In this document: positions 38,804 through 48,221 of the stretch, piece by piece
How the letters are laid out: each line of letters begins with the position of its first letter
How positions within the stretch are numbered: the first letter of the stretch is position 1
Assembly: GCA_050694215.1 (NCBI GenBank)
Contig: JBOGXB010000001.1
Span: 1-64,000, forward strand
Direction: 5' to 3'
Length of the DNA: 64,000 bases
From: JBOGXB01 sp050694215
GTDB lineage: Bacteria > Actinomycetota > CADDZG01 > WHSQ01
Position numbers and translations under genes: made by a program
The notes under the pieces: model-generated
What the model saw: only the letters and a program-made list of their open reading frames with translations
The model's database searches: none
What the model was told of the DNA's origin: nothing

Positions 38804-39050
38804 GAGGAAGTTTGTCAATTCGCTACTCAGGGGTTGTCGCGTCGGCCGTGCGCGCGCTAGATTCCGAGATGCTGCGCTAGATGAGGTAGTTCGTCTGACG
38901 GAGCAAGTCGTCTGCGGGGGTTCGCGGAACGAACGGGCCGAGATCGCTAACCACGCGTGATCCCGGTGTCAGAGCCGGTTGATCGTTCCGGGCGCGAAGA
39001 CGACATGTTTAGTTGCTTAGGTGCCACTAGGGGGAGGTTCGCGCGCTCTT

Positions 39051-39569
39051 ATGGACGGCTTTTCGGCAGACCAGGCATCCCGCTTCACCGGCTGCACTTC
39101 GCACCAACTGCGTTATTGGGATCGCATCGGCCTTGTAAAGCCGTCGGTGCAGGCGACGGGCGGGCGACCCGGAGTGAGGCGTCTGTACGAGTTTCGCGAC
39201 CTTGTTTCGCTCAAGGTGATCCGCTCGCTACTCGACGGCGGCATGAGCCTGCAACGGGTTCGCCGGGCTATCGAGTACCTGCGCAAGAAGGCGGGCTTGG
39301 ACGAGCATCTTTCCGAGGTCAAGCTCGTGACCGACGGACAGTCGATCTTCAAGGTCTGCAGGACGGACGGTGAGCTCCTCGACGCGTTGAGGGAGGGCCA
39401 GATGGCCTTCTTCCTCGCGATCGACGACATCGCCCGCACCATCGACGGCAAAGTGGCCCAGTACATCTACGACCGCAACGAGTTCATCGAGGCGCTCCAG
39501 CGGGTCGAGTCCAACCTCGAGCGGGAGCTCACCCCCGAGGCGCGCAGGCGAACGCGCCGAGCCATCTGA
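39051..39569 (+). CDS. MerR family transcriptional regulator
   Basis: 172 residues. Winged helix-turn-helix SADQASRFTGCTSHQLRYWD and VRRLYEFRDLVSLKVIRSLL, then a dimerisation coil (SLQRVRRAIEYLRKKAGLDE) and a C-terminal domain with YIYDRNEFIEALQRVESNLE. No Cys-rich metal site, so the inducer is not a metal of the classic MerR type; resembles the stress/light-type MerR of Actinobacteria. The 247-base region before it has no gene. ATG 39051 lies about 12 bases after GGGGGAGG, a long spacing, so a nearer alternative start cannot be excluded. Confidence 0.8.
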   Translation: MDGFSADQASRFTGCTSHQLRYWDRIGLVKPSVQATGGRPGVRRLYEFRDLVSLKVIRSLLDGGMSLQRVRRAIEYLRKKAGLDEHLSEVKLVTDGQSIFKVCRTDGELLDALREGQMAFFLAIDDIARTIDGKVAQYIYDRNEFIEALQRVESNLERELTPEARRRTRRAI

Positions 39570-39574
39570 CGATT

Positions 39575-41875
39575 TCAGCCCGTGGGTCCGAGCCGGCCCC
39601 AGGCGACCTTCCTGCCGTTCCACGCCGGCGAGAAGAGCCGCTGTCCCCTGTCCCACCAGCTTGCCCCGCCCCAGATGCTCGTCCGGAGCTGCCTCGCCAG
39701 GTCTTTGGCCTCTGACGCTTCCTTCTCCGAGGTGTCGGTGGAAGCGTATTCCGATGCTTCGTAGATGGACGCGAGCCTGAGAGCCGACCTCGCCGGCACC
39801 TTTCGCAGGGTTGACAGCCGGGTCGCATAGGCAGTCGCCGACTCCGCCGGGGCCCTGCGCGACACGAGATCGCCTGCCTCCTCCTGGAAGTGGGCGAACG
39901 CGGCCGCCGCCTTGGCTCTCGAACCCCGGGCCCGACGATAGCGGGCCTGGATGCGTCGAAGCTTCCAGGCCGGGGTTACAACCAGGTACGCGAGGGTGAG
40001 GATCGTCACGAACAGGGCGATGCGGGTGAAGGTCTTCTTCCACTCGAGGTTGACCCGATTGCTGCCCGGCGCGGGCTCCTCGATCCCTCCGGGGTTGATC
40101 GGCTCTCGTCCCAGCGGTGCCGCCCTGCCCTGAAGGCCCGGGTCTTGTCTGCCTCCGACGCTCTGGAATTCGGGTCGGGGGCTCGATCCGAACACCAGGC
40201 CCGGCACCGTGTACGCGGGCGGGGGAGCGGGCGCGCGCGGCGTCGGCTCGAACGGGACCCAGCCGTAACCCTGGAGGTAGACCTCGGGCCACACGTGCGC
40301 GTGCGTCCCCCGGACGGAGTATGTCGTCGGCGCCGACAGGGTGGTGCTACCGGGAAGGAATCCCACGACGACGCGGGTGGAAAAACCCTTTAGCCGAGCG
40401 AGGATCGCGAACGCGGATGCGAACTGCTGACAGAAGCCTCTCCGGGTGATGCTCAGGAAGTCGCCCAGGTAGTCGTCGCTACCGGTGTCCTCCACGTTGA
40501 GGGAGTAATCGAAGCCCCGCAGCCGGTTCTGTATGGCCACGAGCTGGCGGAACGGATTGTCGATCCCCTCGGTCCACTCGTTGGCGGTCTGGAAGACCAC
40601 GTTCGACAGGTCGGTTGGTATCTGACGGTAGGTAGGATCCTCGATCTCGCCTGGAGCCGCCCGCGACAAGTTGCGGAAGCTCGCTTCCGGCAACACTGCG
40701 CCGACTTCATAGCGGAGGCCGTCGATGATCCGCTGCTCCATCTCCACATCGCCGTTCTCGGCGTCGTAGGTGAGCCCGGACTCGTACTCGTCCGCGTTCG
40801 AGCCGGTGAAATCGAGCTGTCTGGGGAGGCCCGTCGTGGGCAGCCGCTCGCCCTCGAGCGCCCTCATGACGAATCTTGCCGTGACCGTACGGGTGACCGT
40901 TCCCGGGTCCACGTCAGTCGAGATCGCTCCGAACTGGCTGGGCCTGTCGGCCTCGCTGGAGCCGTGCCAGCTCACTCCGTCGAACTGCGTGTAGGTGAGG
41001 AGCCGCCAGTAGGAGGGCCGGAGGCTCGTGACCTCGAACAGGACCGTCTCGGGCTGGTCGATCAGCTGGGGCCGGACGCTCACGAGAGGATCGAGCGCGC
41101 CGCCCTCCCCACCGCCCCCGGGCAGTCCTTCTCCCGTCGGGTTGCGCCACACCAGCAACCCGTCCCCCAGCGCCGGCAGGAACAGCGGCACGACCATGCC
41201 CATGAGCACGCACGCCGCGCCCATGCGACGGGCCAACGTCCCGGTCACCTCGGTCGGCTCGGGCTCGCTCTCGTGCTCCTTCCAAGTCGGCACCCAGCGT
41301 CCCCACGCGCGCAGGCGATGCGACGACTCCAGGCCCCAGAAGGCGAACAACGCGATCAGAAACAGCGCGACGAGGAGCGGTGCCGCCTCACCGGTTCCGA
41401 CCACCATGATGAGCGCGAACAGGCCGATGCAAGGAAGGCTCGCCAGCAGAGGGCGGCGCCACCTGAAGGCGGCCATCTCGCCAATGAGCGCTGCGATCCA
41501 GAGCCCGGCGACGACCAGCACGACGTATCCGGGCCGGGGGGGTACGGGGGCGAAGTCCACCTGGCTTTGTGAGTAGGCATGCTCCAGCGACCGCCACAGG
41601 CCTTGGAGCGAGCGCGGAGAGGGGAGCCCGCGGAAGGTCTTGTCCGCTTGGAAGACGAGGCACAGGTAGGCGACCATCGCGACCAGGGACCCGACGATGG
41701 TCAGGATGCTGCCAACCCCCAGCCGGCGTCCCACCATCACGAGCGCAACCGCGATCAGGATGCCCAGCAGGGCCGGTCCCGGGTAGTCGCCGGTCGCGAA
41801 GACCTGGTTGAACGAGAAGAGGCTGATCGCGAGAAGCCCGGCCAGGCCTAGACGAGCTCTGGCTTCCGAGCCCAT
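39575..41875 (-). CDS. TgpA-like membrane transglutaminase (DUF3488 plus transglutaminase-like)
   Basis: 766 residues. Six to eight N-terminal helices (LAGLLAISLFSFNQVFATG, PALLGILIAVALVMVGR and others), a large extracellular part with the transglutaminase core GFCQQFASAFAILARLKGFS (Cys near 480) and THAHVWPEVYLQGYGWVPFE (His near 525), and a last helix before a cytoplasmic tail. The usual Asp position reads FEPTP, as in many actinobacterial relatives. With DUF58 and MoxR partners it forms a known wall/membrane-associated module of unclear substrate. It overlaps the DUF58 gene by 28 bases. Confidence 0.88.
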   Translation of the reverse strand: MGSEARARLGLAGLLAISLFSFNQVFATGDYPGPALLGILIAVALVMVGRRLGVGSILTIVGSLVAMVAYLCLVFQADKTFRGLPSPRSLQGLWRSLEHAYSQSQVDFAPVPPRPGYVVLVVAGLWIAALIGEMAAFRWRRPLLASLPCIGLFALIMVVGTGEAAPLLVALFLIALFAFWGLESSHRLRAWGRWVPTWKEHESEPEPTEVTGTLARRMGAACVLMGMVVPLFLPALGDGLLVWRNPTGEGLPGGGGEGGALDPLVSVRPQLIDQPETVLFEVTSLRPSYWRLLTYTQFDGVSWHGSSEADRPSQFGAISTDVDPGTVTRTVTARFVMRALEGERLPTTGLPRQLDFTGSNADEYESGLTYDAENGDVEMEQRIIDGLRYEVGAVLPEASFRNLSRAAPGEIEDPTYRQIPTDLSNVVFQTANEWTEGIDNPFRQLVAIQNRLRGFDYSLNVEDTGSDDYLGDFLSITRRGFCQQFASAFAILARLKGFSTRVVVGFLPGSTTLSAPTTYSVRGTHAHVWPEVYLQGYGWVPFEPTPRAPAPPPAYTVPGLVFGSSPRPEFQSVGGRQDPGLQGRAAPLGREPINPGGIEEPAPGSNRVNLEWKKTFTRIALFVTILTLAYLVVTPAWKLRRIQARYRRARGSRAKAAAAFAHFQEEAGDLVSRRAPAESATAYATRLSTLRKVPARSALRLASIYEASEYASTDTSEKEASEAKDLARQLRTSIWGGASWWDRGQRLFSPAWNGRKVAWGRLGPTG

Positions 41876-43140
41876 GCCGGATCACCCCCTCTGAGCCTTC
41901 CGCTCGACAACGCGCCCCACGCGGGACCGAGCGCCTCACCCGGTCCGAGGATGAGCGTGCGCACCCCGGAGCGACCGAGCAGCGAAGTGGCGTCTACCGT
42001 CTCCCTCTCACCCTCCCAGCGCTGCTTGGTGGTCCCCGAGCCGAAACGATGGGGCGGGAACGTGACCGCGAGGACCTGCCGGTACAGCCGGCGACAACGC
42101 GCCAGGGCGACCGCGGCATGGGCGTCGAGATGACCGCAGACAAGAACGAGGGTCTCCTCGGCGATGCCGCGCGCCTCGATCTCCGTGAGTCGCGAGGCGA
42201 GGGACTCGTCTCCTGCCGGGGGCCCCGACGCCTGCAGGATCGCCAGCATGTCCATCGCCCGATGGAGATGCTCCGAGCCCTTGCCGGTGCCGACGCCGCC
42301 GCCATGGGCGGTGGCCAGCTTGAACCCGTAGCCGGTCCGGTCGTACAGCAACAGCAGGGAGGCCGCCGCCTGGATCGAGCGCTCGAAGGATGACGACTCG
42401 CCCACCCTTTCGTGCGCGCTTCGGCGGTCGTCCAGCACGATGGTGGAGCGAGTGTGCCAGGGTGTCTCCTCCTGGCGGATCATGTACTTGCCCTGCTTGG
42501 CGGTCGAGGGCCAGTGGACCTTGCGGAGGTCGTCCCCGTGCGCGTACTCGCGCAGTGTGTAGAAATCCTCTCCGCGCGCCCCGGTTGGCTGCTTGAGCGC
42601 AGAGCTTGCGGCCGTCCGGCGCTCGCCGAGATCGCGAGGCAGCGCCAGCGATTCGGTCTGAGGATGGACGAGGAAGACGGTCTCGAGCGCGGTTGCCGAG
42701 CTGGACCGGGCGAGACCGAACGGGTCCACGACCGTCACCGTGAGGGGGCCGACCGCGTAGCGCCCCCTCGCCTGAGGCCGGAGCTGATACGAGGTCTCGC
42801 GCTTGCCTCCGGGCTCGATGCCCCTCAGGGTGAAGCGGGCCCGCCCCGTGACCCCCCGGGGGATTCTGTCCTCCATGAGCAGCAAGGGTGCCGACCCCGA
42901 TCCTTGGTTGTGGAAGTTGAGCGTTACCCGTACGGGCCGTCCGGCGCGCGCCCTCTCGGGCGTCACTCGACGCGAGACCTGCAACTCGTGACGGCCGAGC
43001 CTCACGACCCCGAGGGCGACGAACAGCAGCGCAACGAGGGCAAATCCCACCTGCTCCAGGGGGCGGGTCCCGTAGGCGCGTCCCACCAACCACAGAATCA
43101 GACCGATTCCTCCGATGGACCAGCCTCGGGCGGTGGGCAC
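41848..43140 (-). CDS. DUF58 protein of the TgpA module
   Basis: 430 residues: an N-terminal helical hairpin (GGIGLILWLVGRAYGTRPLE and QVGFALVALLFVALGVVRLG), a beta-rich part (VSRRVTPERARAGRPVRVTL, RYAVGPLTVTVVDPFGLARS) and the DUF58 signature (LREYAHGDDLRKVHWPSTAK) before a von Willebrand A-like domain with the metal-site-like STIVLDDRRSAHE. It partners MoxR ATPases and may bind protein clients. The 20-base gap to moxR and overlap with tgpA indicate one operon. Confidence 0.85.
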   Translation of the reverse strand: MPTARGWSIGGIGLILWLVGRAYGTRPLEQVGFALVALLFVALGVVRLGRHELQVSRRVTPERARAGRPVRVTLNFHNQGSGSAPLLLMEDRIPRGVTGRARFTLRGIEPGGKRETSYQLRPQARGRYAVGPLTVTVVDPFGLARSSSATALETVFLVHPQTESLALPRDLGERRTAASSALKQPTGARGEDFYTLREYAHGDDLRKVHWPSTAKQGKYMIRQEETPWHTRSTIVLDDRRSAHERVGESSSFERSIQAAASLLLLYDRTGYGFKLATAHGGGVGTGKGSEHLHRAMDMLAILQASGPPAGDESLASRLTEIEARGIAEETLVLVCGHLDAHAAVALARCRRLYRQVLAVTFPPHRFGSGTTKQRWEGERETVDATSLLGRSGVRTLILGPGEALGPAWGALSSGRLRGGDPAWARKPELV

Positions 43141-43159
43141 GAGTGGCGGCTCGGCCGGG

Positions 43160-44158
43160 TCAGGCCTGCTCGCGCACCGGGATCGGGACCCGGCCGACGA
43201 GCCCTTCCAGGACCTCTTCCGCTACCGAGCCCCGCATCTGCGCGTCGGGAGCCAGCAGTATTCGATGAGCCAGGGCTGGAATCGCAAGGTCCTTGATGTC
43301 GTCGGGCACGACGTAATCGCGACCCCGGCTCGCTGCGAGCGCTCGGGAGGCGCGCAGGAGGTGCAGAGATGCGCGTGGGCTCGCCCCCAAATAGACGTCG
43401 GGATGGTCGCGGGTGGTCTCGGTGAGGTCGACGATGTACTTCTTGAGCGTTGGAGCGACGTGCACCGATTGGGCCAGGCGGATCAAGCTCTTCACCTCTC
43501 CGGCAGTCGCCACCGCCTCGAGCCGCTCGAGCGGCTCACGGGTGCCGTGGCGGTCCAGGATCTCGAGCTCCCACTGGCGCTCCGGATAGCCCATCGACAG
43601 GCGCATCATGAAGCGATCGAGCTGGGACTCCGGCAACGGGTAGGTGCCCTCGTGCTCGATCGGGTTCTGGGTCGCGATCACCATGAACGGCTCTTCCAGT
43701 GTGTGGGTGGTGCCGTCGACCGTGACCTGCCGCTCCTCCATGCACTCGAGCAGCGCGGATTGCGCCTTCGGTGAGGCCCGATTGATCTCGTCGCCCAGGA
43801 TGACGTTTGCGAAGACAGCCCCCCTCCGGAAGCCGAAGCGCTTGTGATGCTCGTCCCACACGTTCACGCCGGTCACGTCCGTCGGGAGCAGGTCGGGCGT
43901 GAATTGGATCCGGCTCCACGAGCAGCCCAGCGAGCGGGCGAGTGATTTCGCGAGCATGGTCTTGCCGACACCCGGCACGTCCTCGAGAAGGATGTGCCCC
44001 TCGGCCACGAGGCTGACCATCGCCAGCCGTATGACATCGTCCTTGCCCTGGATGGTCTGCTCGACGTTGGCGACGATGCGCTCGAACGTGGTTAGGAAGA
44101 AAGAGAAGTCGGGGTCAGATCCTCCCGAGCCCCGCCCAACGGTCGTGGTATCGGTCAT
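43160..44158 (-). CDS. MoxR family AAA+ ATPase (first module)
   Basis: 332 residues. Walker A EDVPGVGKTMLAKSLARSLG, the pore-type segment FTPDLLPTDVTGVNVWDEHH, Walker B VILGDEINRASPKAQSALLE, sensor 1 FMVIATQNPIEHEGTYPLPE, arginine finger QLDRFMMRLSMGYPE and sensor 2 near GASPRASLHLLRASRALA. MoxR ATPases are chaperones for assembly of VWA-type partners such as the DUF58 protein downstream. ATG with AAGGAG 9 bases before it; promoter region shared with the divergent small gene. Confidence 0.93.
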   Translation of the reverse strand: MTDTTTVGRGSGGSDPDFSFFLTTFERIVANVEQTIQGKDDVIRLAMVSLVAEGHILLEDVPGVGKTMLAKSLARSLGCSWSRIQFTPDLLPTDVTGVNVWDEHHKRFGFRRGAVFANVILGDEINRASPKAQSALLECMEERQVTVDGTTHTLEEPFMVIATQNPIEHEGTYPLPESQLDRFMMRLSMGYPERQWELEILDRHGTREPLERLEAVATAGEVKSLIRLAQSVHVAPTLKKYIVDLTETTRDHPDVYLGASPRASLHLLRASRALAASRGRDYVVPDDIKDLAIPALAHRILLAPDAQMRGSVAEEVLEGLVGRVPIPVREQA

Positions 44159-44207
44159 GCAGGGTTCTCCTTGGTCCGTGTGGCAATCAGATTAGACGAT
44201 GCCTCGA

Positions 44208-44264
44208 TCTAGGAAGTACTCCCAGGAGAGGAGTTCCGCGCGGGAGTAGGGTTCCCTTCCTAGA
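44208..44264. repeat. Interrupted inverted repeat between the two MoxR modules
   Basis: TCTAGGAAG-TACTCCC (44208-44223) pairs with GGGAGTA (44242-44248), then after a 7-base gap (GGGTTCC) with CTTCCTAGA (44256-44264). Sixteen bases of perfect pairing, with the gap on one side only. It sits in the divergent promoter region and could be an operator or a cruciform. Confidence 0.5.
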
Positions 44265-44291
44265 TACGTTGCGAGACGACGGGAGGTTTCG

Positions 44292-44507
44292 GTGGCAGGT
44301 TGGGGCGACGACCCAGAGCTCGAGAGATTGCGGAGGTTGATCGACGAGGGCTGGAAGGTGGTCGAGATAACCGAGGACCCCACTGCTCCCGGAGGCCCCG
44401 CGGACACCGTCAAGCTCGCCAGGGACGGCGAGAGCAACGAGGTCACCTCCGACCACCTTGCCTTCCATCGATACGTCGAGGGTCTGCGCGAAGAGCAGGG
44501 CCTCTGA
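44292..44507 (+). CDS. Small hypothetical acidic protein
   Basis: 71 residues, no family recognised. Sequence MAGWGDDPELERLRRLIDEG-type, charged, with a beta-strand-rich middle (GWKVVEITEDPTA, DTVKLARD) and helical end (HLAFHRYVEGLREEQ). GTG at 44292 with GGGAGG 7 bases upstream. It lies before the DUF4129 gene and may be co-transcribed with the second MoxR module; cytoplasmic by composition. Confidence 0.5.
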   Translation: MAGWGDDPELERLRRLIDEGWKVVEITEDPTAPGGPADTVKLARDGESNEVTSDHLAFHRYVEGLREEQGL

Positions 44508-44617
44508 GCGACCGCTCGTTGCCGCGGCGGCCCCGGAGCATCGTCGACGCGCTGGACCTCGGAGGCTACTACGGGCATAGTAGGAAGTAATCGCAGCGCG
44601 TAAGGAGACGAGGCCGG

Positions 44618-45487
44618 GTGGAGGGAGACGGCGGACCGAGGATGTCGCCGAAGGCGAGGGGGGTCGCCGCCGCGGCCCTGTGCCTCGTTTGCCTCGTGGT
44701 GGTGGCCGTGGCCGCGCCCGAGGGATCGCCATTCGACACGGACCCGGGAGGAGTGCTCACGCCGCGCGTTCCCGCGCTCGTCGGCTACATCCTCGTTTTC
44801 TTCGGGCTCGTTGCCGCGATGGGTATGGCTTACCTGATCCTTGTCACCACGGGGGTGCCCGAGGACTATCTCGCACGGCGCCGGAAGTGGTGGGCAACGC
44901 TGGCGGCGATGATGCTGATGGCGGTCGTCATCGCGATCGCGATCAACGCGTCGAGGCCGTTCGGCGACGACGAACGCGGGGTTCGGCAGCCACCTCTGGA
45001 GCGGCGGGAGGAGCGATCCGCGCTGGACGATCCCGATCCGCGCTCCACCGGCGCGCTGGGAGTTGCGCTCACGGCGTTAGTGGGTTTGGGGTTCCTGGGT
45101 GCCGTCGTGGCCGCGCTCTACAAGCGCAGGGCGTGGGAGGGCGGCGAAGTCGAGGAAGGCGAGCACGACGCGCTCGTCGCGGAGGTCGACGCGGGGATCG
45201 AAGACCTGCGCTCGATCCGCGATCCCAGGGCCGCGGTGATCGCGTGCTACGCGCGGATGGAGCGTTTCTTCCGGGCAGAGGGCCTTGGACGACGACCGTC
45301 CGACACACCCCTCGAGTTCATCGCCCGCGCCCTTCGGATGCGCAGCATCGAAGGACCGAGTCCACTCGGGCTGACGAGGCTCTTCGAGCGGGCGAGGTTC
45401 AGCGACCATGACGTCGACGAACGGATGCGCTCGGAGGCACTCACGGCACTCGAGGACGTACGCGCCCGGCTGGGGGCGCAACGGTGA
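44618..45487 (+). CDS. DUF4129 membrane protein (second module)
   Basis: 289 residues. Four helices (GVAAAALCLVCLVVVAVAAP, VGYILVFFGLVAAMGMAYLI, TLAAMMLMAVVIAIAINAS, LGVALTALVGLGFLGAVVAA) and a C-terminal cytoplasmic DUF4129 domain (VIACYARMERFFRAEGLGRR, TPLEFIARALRM, LTRLFERARFSDHDVDERMR). DUF4129 is often fused to transglutaminase proteins of the TgpA type; here it stands alone and begins the second MoxR-DUF58 module. GTG at 44618 after AAGGAG; ATG 44642 is an alternative. Confidence 0.75.
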   Translation: MEGDGGPRMSPKARGVAAAALCLVCLVVVAVAAPEGSPFDTDPGGVLTPRVPALVGYILVFFGLVAAMGMAYLILVTTGVPEDYLARRRKWWATLAAMMLMAVVIAIAINASRPFGDDERGVRQPPLERREERSALDDPDPRSTGALGVALTALVGLGFLGAVVAALYKRRAWEGGEVEEGEHDALVAEVDAGIEDLRSIRDPRAAVIACYARMERFFRAEGLGRRPSDTPLEFIARALRMRSIEGPSPLGLTRLFERARFSDHDVDERMRSEALTALEDVRARLGAQR

Positions 45488-45975
45488 GGAGGCGTCGTGG
45501 AGGCTCTACGGGAGCCGCGACGATCGTTGTGGTGGGGGCCGTCGTGTGGCTGTCGTGGCCCGGGGGGCGCACGGCCGTTGTGGCCGGTGCGCTCTGCGCC
45601 CTGTTCCTGGTCGGGCTGATACGCCTCGGTGCGGAGGCTGCCGCCATGCGGCCGCCGGTCGAGTCGGAGTTCGACGAGGCGATGAGGCCCCTGCGATCGG
45701 CACGGCCGCGCCCGGAGGACCTGAAACGCGCCGAGAGGGTCTTCGGCTGGAAGCGCTACTCCCCAGAGGAGTTCGAGCACCGGATCCGTCCCCTCCTCCA
45801 GCGCCTGATCCGGGCGAGCGTCCTCGCCGGTAGGGGCTCCGACGTGACTTGCGATCCAACGGCCGCCGAAGACCTTCCGCGCTCTCTGCGCGAGATCGTC
45901 GATGGACCGGCTCCGGAAACACCCTTCGATACCCCTCGCCTGGAGCTGATCGTCGAAGAGATAGAGGCGCTGTAG
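45484..45975 (+). CDS. Hypothetical membrane protein of the second MoxR module
   Basis: 163 residues: two short hydrophobic segments at the N-terminus (ATIVVVGAVVWLSWPG, AVVAGALCALFLVGLIRLGA) and a soluble remainder rich in Arg and Glu (ESEFDEAMRPLRSARPRPED, RHRIRPLLQRLIRAS-like). It resembles small proteins of unknown function found between DUF4129 and MoxR genes. GTGA overlap with the gene before and TAGTG overlap with the moxR gene after: tight translational coupling on both sides. Confidence 0.65.
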   Translation: MRRRRGGSTGAATIVVVGAVVWLSWPGGRTAVVAGALCALFLVGLIRLGAEAAAMRPPVESEFDEAMRPLRSARPRPEDLKRAERVFGWKRYSPEEFEHRIRPLLQRLIRASVLAGRGSDVTCDPTAAEDLPRSLREIVDGPAPETPFDTPRLELIVEEIEAL

Positions 45976-46931
45976 TGGCCCTGAGTCTCGACGAGGCCCG
46001 CAGGCATTGCGAGGAGATCGTCGACGAGGTCTCGAAGGCGATCGTCGGCAAGCGAGAGGTCCTCGAGCTCGTGTTGATCGGCATCCTGGTGCAAGGGCAC
46101 ATCCTGCTGGAGGACCTGCCCGGCCTTGCGAAGACCCTGATGGCGCGGTCATTCGCCCAAGTGCTGGGGGTCGATTTCAACCGCATCCAGTTCACCCCGG
46201 ACCTCCTCCCGGCCGACATCACGGGGTCATCGATCTACGACCAGCGCGGTGGCCACTTCGAGTTCAGGCCCGGCCCCCTCTTCACGAACCTCTTGTTGGG
46301 TGACGAGATCAACCGCGCCCCGCCCAAGACGCAGGCCGCGCTGCTGGAGGCGATGCAGGAGGATCAGATCACCGTCGAGAACACGACCTATCCGCTGGCT
46401 CCACCATTTGTTCTGATCGCCACCCAGAACCCGATCGAGTACGAGGGCACCTACCCGTTGCCCGAGGCCCAGCTCGACCGGTTCATGCTGCGGACGCCCA
46501 TCGGCTATCCGACTCCGTCGGAGGAGTGGGAGATCCTGCAGCGAAGGCTGGAGCGGCGCGGGGATGACGTGAAGCTCGAGGAGATCGTCGACCGCGACCG
46601 GCTTCTCGAGATGCAAGCCGCGGTCGAGCAGGTTCACGTGAGCGAGCCGATCGGCAACTACATAGTTGCCATCGTGGAGGCCAGCCGCGACCACGGAGAC
46701 GTCCAGGTGGGAGCGAGCCCCCGCGGCGCGCTCGCGGTCATGAAGCTGGCGCGCGGACGGGCCTTGCTGGCGGGACGCGATTTCGTCACGCCCGACGACG
46801 TCAAGTCGGTGGCCGTCCCCGCGCTCGCGCACCGGTTGACGCTGCGTCCCGAGCTGTGGGTGAGGCGCGTGGGCGGCGACGACGTCGTGCGCGCGCTGCT
46901 GGCGCAGGTGCCGGCGCCATCGGCCGACTGA
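45975..46931 (+). CDS. MoxR family AAA+ ATPase (second module)
   Basis: 318 residues. Walker A LEDLPGLAKTLMARSFAQVL, FTPDLLPADITGSSIYDQRG, Walker B LLGDEINRAPPKTQAALLEA, sensor 1 IATQNPIEYEGTYPLPEAQL, arginine finger LDRFMLRTPIGYP. Walker A reads GLAKT, a known MoxR variant in which Ala replaces Gly or Cys. Diverged from the MoxR at 43160-44158 and therefore not a recent duplicate. GTG start overlapping the previous stop by one base. Confidence 0.93.
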   Translation: MALSLDEARRHCEEIVDEVSKAIVGKREVLELVLIGILVQGHILLEDLPGLAKTLMARSFAQVLGVDFNRIQFTPDLLPADITGSSIYDQRGGHFEFRPGPLFTNLLLGDEINRAPPKTQAALLEAMQEDQITVENTTYPLAPPFVLIATQNPIEYEGTYPLPEAQLDRFMLRTPIGYPTPSEEWEILQRRLERRGDDVKLEEIVDRDRLLEMQAAVEQVHVSEPIGNYIVAIVEASRDHGDVQVGASPRGALAVMKLARGRALLAGRDFVTPDDVKSVAVPALAHRLTLRPELWVRRVGGDDVVRALLAQVPAPSAD

Positions 46932-46940
46932 CCGAGGCCC

Positions 46941-48221
46941 ATGACTCCCCGCTACACGCCCAAGCTCACCCGGTACGTGGGCCTCGCCGGGTTCCTGTTG
47001 CTGCTCGGGATCTTCACCGGCCTGAGCGAGATGGTCGTGATGGCCGTTCCAGTGATGACGTCGCTCGCCCTTGGGCTCGCCCTGGCGGGACGGCCGGGCC
47101 TGAGAGCCCATCTGACGTGTGATACGGAACGTTGCCTCGAGGACGAGCCGATTTCGCTCCGAGTCGACCTGGAATCGAGGGCTGGGGGCGTGGAGCTGAC
47201 CTTCGGGCTGCCGCTCCCGGAGCCGATCGCGCTCGTCGAGAGCTCGGCAAGGCACACCGTCTTAGTTGACGGGGAGGCCTCCCGCACCGAGTACCTGCGC
47301 GCCGCGGCCACGCGATGGGGCGTGTACGACGTGGGCCGGCTGGCTCTGCGAGTGCACCGACCCGGCCGGTACGTGGTCTACGAGGAGGTCCGGAACGCCG
47401 GCATCGAGTTGAAGGTGTTCCCGGGAGCCGAACGCATCCTGCGTGGGGTTGTTCCTCCGATGACTCAGGTCTACTCGGGTAATTACGTGTCTCGCGCCGC
47501 GGGAGAGGGGATCGAGTTCGCCGTCGTACGTCCGTTCACCTATGGCGACGATCTCCGTCACGTCAACTGGCGCGTCACCTCGCGCCGGCAGGAGCTTCAT
47601 GTCAACAGGTTCCATATCGAACGCAACGCAGACGTCGTGATGTTCTTGGACACCTTCACGGACGTTCATACGGGTGATCTGTCGACGCTCGACCTTTCCG
47701 TACGCGGCGCGGCATCGCTCGCATGGCGATACCTCTCGAGAAAGGACCGCGTGGGGCTAGTGGGCTTCGGTGGGGTGGTGACGTGGCTGAAGGTGGCGTC
47801 GGGGCAGATGCAGGTGTACCGGATCGTCGACCACCTGTTGCGAACGCGACCGGCCGAGAGCTTCGCATGGAAGGCGATCGAGTTCCTCCCGCGCGGGACG
47901 TTGCCCCCCCACGCCCTCGTCGTCGCGTTCTCACCACTGGTCGACCGGCGCAGCATCCGGGCGCTCCACGACCTCCGGGAGAGGGGCTTCGCGCTCGTGG
48001 TGATCGAGGTGCTCGACGAGGACGAGGTGCCCGCGGAGCCGAGTGCCGAGGGACGTCTCGCCCACCGAGTGTGGAAGCTCGAGCGTCGGGCGCTGCGATT
48101 CGAGTTGAGCGCGCGCGGGATCCCTGTTGTCCGATGGACGGAGGACTCGAGCCTGGAGGCGGCCCTGTCCGAGCTCCCGCGCCTCAGGCCGGGTCTCGCC
48201 CACGCGAGGACGGGTATATGA
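46941..48221 (+). CDS. DUF58 protein of the second module
   Basis: 426 residues. Two N-terminal helices (VGLAGFLLLLGIFTGLSEMV, MAVPVMTSLALGLALAG), beta-rich middle, DUF58 signature VRPFTYGDDLRHVNWRVTSR, then a VWA-like domain with the metal-site strand DVVMFLDTFTDVHTGD. Functional partner of the MoxR gene 9 bases upstream. Overlaps the following membrane gene by 4 bases. Confidence 0.85.
   Translation: MTPRYTPKLTRYVGLAGFLLLLGIFTGLSEMVVMAVPVMTSLALGLALAGRPGLRAHLTCDTERCLEDEPISLRVDLESRAGGVELTFGLPLPEPIALVESSARHTVLVDGEASRTEYLRAAATRWGVYDVGRLALRVHRPGRYVVYEEVRNAGIELKVFPGAERILRGVVPPMTQVYSGNYVSRAAGEGIEFAVVRPFTYGDDLRHVNWRVTSRRQELHVNRFHIERNADVVMFLDTFTDVHTGDLSTLDLSVRGAASLAWRYLSRKDRVGLVGFGGVVTWLKVASGQMQVYRIVDHLLRTRPAESFAWKAIEFLPRGTLPPHALVVAFSPLVDRRSIRALHDLRERGFALVVIEVLDEDEVPAEPSAEGRLAHRVWKLERRALRFELSARGIPVVRWTEDSSLEAALSELPRLRPGLAHARTGI

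Noticed and set aside
44519..44590. 23-codon ORF (TTG start) between the small acidic gene and the DUF4129 gene
   Set aside because: No ribosome site, no hydrophobic or recognisable segment; likely chance.
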